A DNA stretch of 31,714 bases from a virus: positions 1-31,714 of IMG/VR virus record IMGVR_UViG_3300035670_000887, one strand, 5' to 3'. A program made the position numbers and the translations under genes. Numbering within the stretch: position 1 is the stretch's first letter; every line of letters starts with the position of its first letter. Shown one piece after another: positions 27,486 through 31,714 of the stretch. Under the pieces are notes generated by a model. The model had not been told where the DNA came from, did no database searches, and was given only the letters and a program-made list of their open reading frames with translations.

Positions 27486-28747
27486 GTGTACCTGTATCAG
27501 CGACCCCAGCATCAATTGCTACGGCTCGCAGTCCCATATTCATAACTGGTAAGAACAACACCCTCACCAATGATGCGCTCAACTCTATGAGCGTAAATAT
27601 ATCTACTTATACGGGTGTTCAAACGCCTGTTGCTGGAGCAACAACCTACACCCTGTCAAAGGGCTACTCCATTGATGAGGTAATCAACTTTGAGATTGCT
27701 GACTTGGTGCGTGAGAAGTTTCAGCACCCGTTCGGTAAGGCGTTCATCACGGCACCAAGCGCATCGGAAACAGGCGAGGCAGTATGGGTGCGTAGAACTG
27801 GTAGTTGGAATTACTCTAACAACGGAGCCGCACCTGAAGATGGAATTATCGGAACAATATACTTCTTGGTTCTTGATGGCTACAAATCATTAGGCGAAGC
27901 GCAGAACAACGGAGTCACACGTGCAGGTCTTGTAACGCAACGCCCTATTCAAGTGCTTGCAGGCAACTACCAAAGCCTTGCGGTGTCCTACAACTCATAC
28001 TCTGGAGTCAACGGCTTCAGCATTGAGATTGACGGTACTGAATACTGGTTCTCACTCAAAGATGAACTCGGATGGGATAACACCACCACGACCACTACGC
28101 AGATGGTCATTTACATTCCAAGCGGTGTTGCTAACGTAGCAGCATTCTTGGGAGTAACGCCCACCGATTCCTACACCATCAACCTGTTGGTGGCAAACGA
28201 GTGCGTGAGCTACAACGATAGGGTGAAAGCCGATGGAGGCATTGTAGAAGGATTTGACTGCCTATGCGAAGCGGTAGATGCTCTTGGCGGCAACGATGAC
28301 AAGGTGGCCTATGACTTTGAGGTGGTATGCGAACCCAAGTACGACCCCTACTTGGTGCAGTTCGTGAACAAGTACGGGATGAGTGACTACATCACCTTCT
28401 TCAAGAAGTCCTCCGAGCAGGGCAACTTCACGCAGGATTCATACCAAAAAAGCATCTATGCGGATGCCTACACGGATGTCAACTACGCAACAGGCAAGTA
28501 CCAATCGTTCAACATCAACTCTCGCAACACGCTAACGCTCAACACGGGCTTCGTGGATGAGTCGTATGGTGATGTCATGGAGGAAATCCTAATGAGCGAA
28601 AAGGTAGCCATTTGGCAAGATGACCAATGGGTAGCCGTTGTACCAAATCGTGGTAGCATTGACTACCAAAAGTCGGTGAACGACAAGACCATCAATTACA
28701 CGATGAGCTTCACCTATGCGTTTGACCAACGGATGCTTGTACGATGA
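27482..28747 (+). CDS. Tail structural protein with inserted RVxADGGxVEGxxC motif
   Basis: A 421-residue beta-rich protein. It begins with ATARSPIFITGKNNTLTNDA, then YTLSKGYSIDEVINFEIADL, and ends with MLVR. I recognise similar ARSPIFI...FEIxxLVREK proteins as minor tail or distal tail proteins of Bacteroidota phages. Residues 244-268 hold YNDRVKADGGIVEGFDCL, a copy of the module also found in the proteins at 5710 and 8461. A Thr run (DNTTTTTT) separates two halves. It lies between neck-like genes and the baseplate-like gene and overlaps the latter by four bases. Confidence 0.6.
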   Translation: MSVPVSATPASIATARSPIFITGKNNTLTNDALNSMSVNISTYTGVQTPVAGATTYTLSKGYSIDEVINFEIADLVREKFQHPFGKAFITAPSASETGEAVWVRRTGSWNYSNNGAAPEDGIIGTIYFLVLDGYKSLGEAQNNGVTRAGLVTQRPIQVLAGNYQSLAVSYNSYSGVNGFSIEIDGTEYWFSLKDELGWDNTTTTTTQMVIYIPSGVANVAAFLGVTPTDSYTINLLVANECVSYNDRVKADGGIVEGFDCLCEAVDALGGNDDKVAYDFEVVCEPKYDPYLVQFVNKYGMSDYITFFKKSSEQGNFTQDSYQKSIYADAYTDVNYATGKYQSFNINSRNTLTLNTGFVDESYGDVMEEILMSEKVAIWQDDQWVAVVPNRGSIDYQKSVNDKTINYTMSFTYAFDQRMLVR

Positions 28748-30861
28748 ATAAGGTTGACATATACGTCAATGACCAACGTCTTGACATCTTTGATGACGAA
28801 GAAATCACTATCAACCTATCGGTGCAGAACGTGCAGGACATCAGCAAGGTGTTCACGGACTTCACGCAAGGATTCACTGTTCCTGCAAGCCCTACAAACA
28901 ACGCCATCTTCAGCCACTATTACCGCACGGATGTAAATGGTTCTTTTGATGGTCGCTTGCGACAACCAGCAAGAATTGAAATCAACTCCTTGCCATTCCG
29001 CACGGGAGTGATTGAGATTGAGAACGTGCAGCTCAAAGGCACAGAGCCGTACTCCTACACGCTAACGTTCTATGGGGACTTGGTAAACCTCACCGACCTA
29101 TTTGGCGATGACTACCTGTACGACCTTGACTTCAGCGCATTTGACCATGAGTACACGGATGACGAGGTACGCATTCGCTTTATTGCAGATACCGACTTTG
29201 AGTTCTTTTATCCGTTGATGAGTCCTGTGAAGAATTGGTACTACAATTCAAGCGGAGCAGACACCAATGACAACAATATCGCTGACAATGCTTCGGGCGT
29301 TCACGGCATCCATTGGTACGAATTGAAGCCTGCAATCAAGGCTACGGCTGTGTTAGATGCTATGGAAGCAAAATACGGCATCACATTTTCAGGTGACTTC
29401 TTAACATCCGTTCCGTTTGTTGACTTGTCGCTATGGCTCCACCGAGCAGAAGGCTACCTCTTTGATAGCGGAAACGACATTGCTTGGACGTTGATTGACT
29501 TCACCCGCAACACGGGAAGCGGTAGTGACTTCAACCTTGCTACCGAAACGTGGACAAGCCCTGCCGATAACGACTACCGATTTGTGGTAACAATGGGCAG
29601 TTGTACAGAGAACTACGAACTTGGTATTTTCTTCAATGGTCAGTTACAGGCTTCGGCTCTTGTAAATACGCACGTCACAAGCATTCAGAGAACCTTTGAC
29701 CTGTATGTGCCTCTTGGTACTGATGTGCAGCTTGCCATCCGTCCACAGGCTACCAATTCCATCACGTTCCTGCCAACTGATTATAGTTGCGACCAGTTAG
29801 ACCGAGAAACGGGACTACCTGTCGCAAACGAGTTCTCGGTTGACCGCACCGCTTCGCAGACCATTAGCTTCAAACTAATCGTATCTGACCTTATGCCTGA
29901 AATGCGGGTTACTGACTTCCTTTCGGGTATAATGAAGATGCACAACCTTGTGCTTGTTCCGCAGAGCGATGGAAGTTTCTTACTTCAGCCCTTGAGCGAA
30001 TGGTATGCTGATGGTACTGACCAGAACTACCAAACCTACTTTGACATTACGGAGTATTCAGTCAATCGCCCGCCCATCTATCGGGACATTGAGTTCAAAT
30101 ACCGACCCACCGAGCAGATACTTGGCTTCCAATATCAGCAGACCAACTCGGTAGGCTTTGGTGATTTGCGAGCAACCTTCACTTTTGATGCTGATAACTT
30201 CACCATTGATATTCCGTTTGAATGCCCCCTGTTTGAACGCTTGAGCGATTTGGCCGACCCCGACACGTTGACGGGTGTACTCGTGTACAAGAGCATCACG
30301 AACGAGGCGAACGAAGACGGCACGTTCAACCCATACTTGGGCGCACCTGTTTTGTTCTACGGATACTTTGATACGGACTTCACATTCTTTGATGAACCGA
30401 TTATGTGGGTGGATTCTGACGGAACTACCACACGGACAATTACCAATTGTTGGTATGCCAACGTATCAAACCGCTACGACCAAACGCTCTTTGAGGCCAA
30501 TAGTATGTGCTTCGGTGCTAACATTGACCCTTACTTTTTACAGGTGGTCAAGAACGGATTGTATTACAACTATTGGGCTGACTACATTGCGGGGCTTTAC
30601 AACCGAAGCCGTAGGCTTGTACAGGTGGATGCGGTATTGCCACTTGGCAAGATTCTAACCCTGAACCTGCAAAACAAGGTGATTTGGAACAACACCAAGT
30701 ACACCATCAACTCGGTTGCGGTTAATATGACCACAGGCCGCTGCCGTTTTGAGTTGCTTAACGATGACAACTCCACCACATCGGGAATCTACGCAACGCC
30801 ATCAGAGCCATTATTGCCAGTTGAACCAGAAGTGCCTGAAGAACCACTTCAACTATCTTGA
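28744..30861 (+). CDS. Large tail/baseplate protein
   Basis: A 705-residue protein starting MNKVDIYVNDQRLDIFDDEE, then VQDISKVFTDFTQGFTVPAS and RIEINSLPFRTGVIEIENVQ. This N-terminal pattern is common to large tail proteins encoded just before the tape measure in Bacteroidota phages. The middle is beta-rich with aromatic/Asp repeats. The C-terminal part has YRPTEQILGFQYQQTN, NRSRRLVQVDAVLPLG and a Pro-rich end. No enzymatic motif was recognised. It probably forms part of the baseplate or tail tip. Its start overlaps the previous stop by ATGA. Confidence 0.65.
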   Translation: MNKVDIYVNDQRLDIFDDEEITINLSVQNVQDISKVFTDFTQGFTVPASPTNNAIFSHYYRTDVNGSFDGRLRQPARIEINSLPFRTGVIEIENVQLKGTEPYSYTLTFYGDLVNLTDLFGDDYLYDLDFSAFDHEYTDDEVRIRFIADTDFEFFYPLMSPVKNWYYNSSGADTNDNNIADNASGVHGIHWYELKPAIKATAVLDAMEAKYGITFSGDFLTSVPFVDLSLWLHRAEGYLFDSGNDIAWTLIDFTRNTGSGSDFNLATETWTSPADNDYRFVVTMGSCTENYELGIFFNGQLQASALVNTHVTSIQRTFDLYVPLGTDVQLAIRPQATNSITFLPTDYSCDQLDRETGLPVANEFSVDRTASQTISFKLIVSDLMPEMRVTDFLSGIMKMHNLVLVPQSDGSFLLQPLSEWYADGTDQNYQTYFDITEYSVNRPPIYRDIEFKYRPTEQILGFQYQQTNSVGFGDLRATFTFDADNFTIDIPFECPLFERLSDLADPDTLTGVLVYKSITNEANEDGTFNPYLGAPVLFYGYFDTDFTFFDEPIMWVDSDGTTTRTITNCWYANVSNRYDQTLFEANSMCFGANIDPYFLQVVKNGLYYNYWADYIAGLYNRSRRLVQVDAVLPLGKILTLNLQNKVIWNNTKYTINSVAVNMTTGRCRFELLNDDNSTTSGIYATPSEPLLPVEPEVPEEPLQLS

Positions 30862-30863
30862 GT

Positions 30864-31001
30864 ATGAAGCCGACTTATTTAGGTTATTTGATTGAACTGC
30901 TGCAAGCAAGTGAATATCGCAAGGTGTCTGACAACATAGACATCGCCAAAGGCAAGTATGCGATACCACGCACTTGGAAGGAGTTCCTAAATCGTAGGTA
31001 A
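30864..31001 (+). CDS. Small protein preceding the tape measure
   Basis: A 45-residue basic protein (YLGYLIELLQASEYRKVSDN, ending PRTWKEFLNRR). It starts two bases after the previous stop, and its TAA shares one base with the tape measure ATG (TAATG). These tight junctions and the lack of any other coding frame support it. Function is unknown; it may be a tail accessory protein. Confidence 0.6.
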   Translation: MKPTYLGYLIELLQASEYRKVSDNIDIAKGKYAIPRTWKEFLNRR

Positions 31002-31714
31002 TGGCAGTAGTTGAACAAATACGTGTAGAGGGCGATACTTCAGGGTTTCAGCAGCAGATTGATGCGCTCAACAAAAAGATTGAGGAGCTTGAGAAGAATC
31101 TCGGTGGCGTACAAAAGGAAACCGCTGATGTAGCCAAAGAAGCCAAAAAGACAGGCAACGTCATCACCAAAGCCTTTGGAGGCTTGAAGAAGGTGGTGAC
31201 TGCTCCGTTTGACCTTGCCAAGAAAGCAGCAGGCGGACTGGGAACACTCCTAAAAGGCGGTCTTGGATTCGGTCTTGTCACGGCAGCGGTAGACAAACTA
31301 TCAGAATCTTTTAACGCCAACCAAAAGGTCGTAGATGCGGTCAACAAGGTGTTGGCTACGTTGAGCATCATCTTCAACAAGATTGCAGAGGCGGTCTTCA
31401 GCACCGTAGAGGAGCAGAGCAAACTCAACGGAGGGTTTGATGCAACGAAGAAAGTACTCGGTGGCCTCATCTCGGGCGTTCTGCTGACGTTTGTCGGCAT
31501 CATTCAGGGAATCACACTCGGAGTGCAAGAGGCGCAGTTAGCGTGGGAAAAATCATTCTTTGGTGACAAAGACGAGAAGACCATTGACGAGCTTAACAAG
31601 AAGATTGCCATCACCCGTGAGGAGCTGAAGAAGACAGGCGAGGGATTGCTTGAGTCGGGCAAAATGGTCATCAGCAATCTTGCCGAAGCAGCAAGCGAGG
31701 TAGCAGGCACGGTG
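31001..31714 (+). CDS. Tape measure protein, N-terminal part (continues at base 69)
   Basis: The first 238 codons of the tape measure gene, open to the window end. It starts AVVEQIRVEGDTSGFQQQID followed by a coiled coil with KKIEELEKNLGGVQKETADV, then hydrophobic segments (FGGLKKVVTAPFDLAKKAAG, GTLLKGGLGFGLVTAAVDKL, and GGLISGVLLTFVGIIQG), typical of tape measure proteins. The frame is preserved through the 68-base overlap into bases 69-1232, giving about 625 residues. Comparing with lambda, about 1.5 angstrom of tail per residue would predict a tail below about 100 nm, a rough inference. Confidence 0.8.
   Translation, partial: MAVVEQIRVEGDTSGFQQQIDALNKKIEELEKNLGGVQKETADVAKEAKKTGNVITKAFGGLKKVVTAPFDLAKKAAGGLGTLLKGGLGFGLVTAAVDKLSESFNANQKVVDAVNKVLATLSIIFNKIAEAVFSTVEEQSKLNGGFDATKKVLGGLISGVLLTFVGIIQGITLGVQEAQLAWEKSFFGDKDEKTIDELNKKIAITREELKKTGEGLLESGKMVISNLAEAASEVAGTV
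31647..31714. repeat. Terminal direct repeat, right copy
   Basis: Identical over 68 bases to positions 1-68; it closes the circle within the tape measure gene. Confidence 0.95.

Noticed and set aside
1-31714. Lysogeny module or integrase, attachment site, CRISPR array, tRNA
   Set aside because: No such gene or repeat array was found on either strand; short repeats seen are the promoter, leader and intergenic motifs described.

Overview
The window is the complete or near-complete genome of a tailed double-stranded DNA phage. The first 68 bases are repeated exactly as the last 68 bases, and the reading frame of the tape measure gene runs through that overlap. The sequence is therefore best read as a circular map of about 31,646 unique bases, cut inside the tape measure gene. 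Every supported gene lies on the + strand, packed tightly with many ATGA-type stop/start overlaps. No integrase, repressor, tRNA, rRNA, transposase or CRISPR array was seen, so a lytic life style is the simplest reading.

The host is probably a member of the Bacteroidota. Intergenic regions carry TAnnTTTG elements, several with a TTG 17-21 bases upstream, which is the promoter type of that phylum. Shine-Dalgarno sequences are nearly absent. Many structural proteins are of types I recognise from Bacteroidota phages.

Layout, reading round the circle. Packaging: HNH nuclease, ParB-domain DNA methyltransferase, small and large terminase (22946-25754). Tail: chaperone with a probable -1 frameshift, tail completion-like and gp10-like proteins, two large tail/baseplate proteins, a 45-residue protein and the tape measure (25775-31714, continuing at 1-1232). 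Head: XkdF-like protease, scaffold, major capsid protein, a tube-like protein, a moron-like gene between terminators, portal and connector (1232-8392). Appendage: a repeat-motif protein, a 602-residue fibre-like protein and a small partner (8461-10953). Lysis: two holin candidates, a basic peptide, an amidase and a spanin-like lipoprotein (10956-12243). An AT-rich, repeat-filled gene-free stretch (12244-12597) separates these late genes from the early region.

Early region (12598-22949): DUF3310-like protein, RusA-like resolvase, SSB-like OB-fold protein, RecA/DnaB-type ATPase, a protein with a DnaA domain IV-like helix-turn-helix, a sigma-like factor, a possible nuclease, many small unknown genes, a C5 cytosine methyltransferase, a RecE-like exonuclease and two glycosyltransferases. 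Six early genes are preceded by the same ACCAATCA motif 2-5 bases before the start codon (five share the longer AAAACCAATCA), which looks like a phage-specific expression signal.

The most interesting points are that start-codon motif, the frameshifting and dual-coding tail chaperone, a short RVxxDGGxxEGxxC module spread over three virion proteins, the repeat-rich stretch at 12244-12597, the multi-unit target region of the C5 methyltransferase, and the unusual gene order in which tail genes sit between terminase and head genes.
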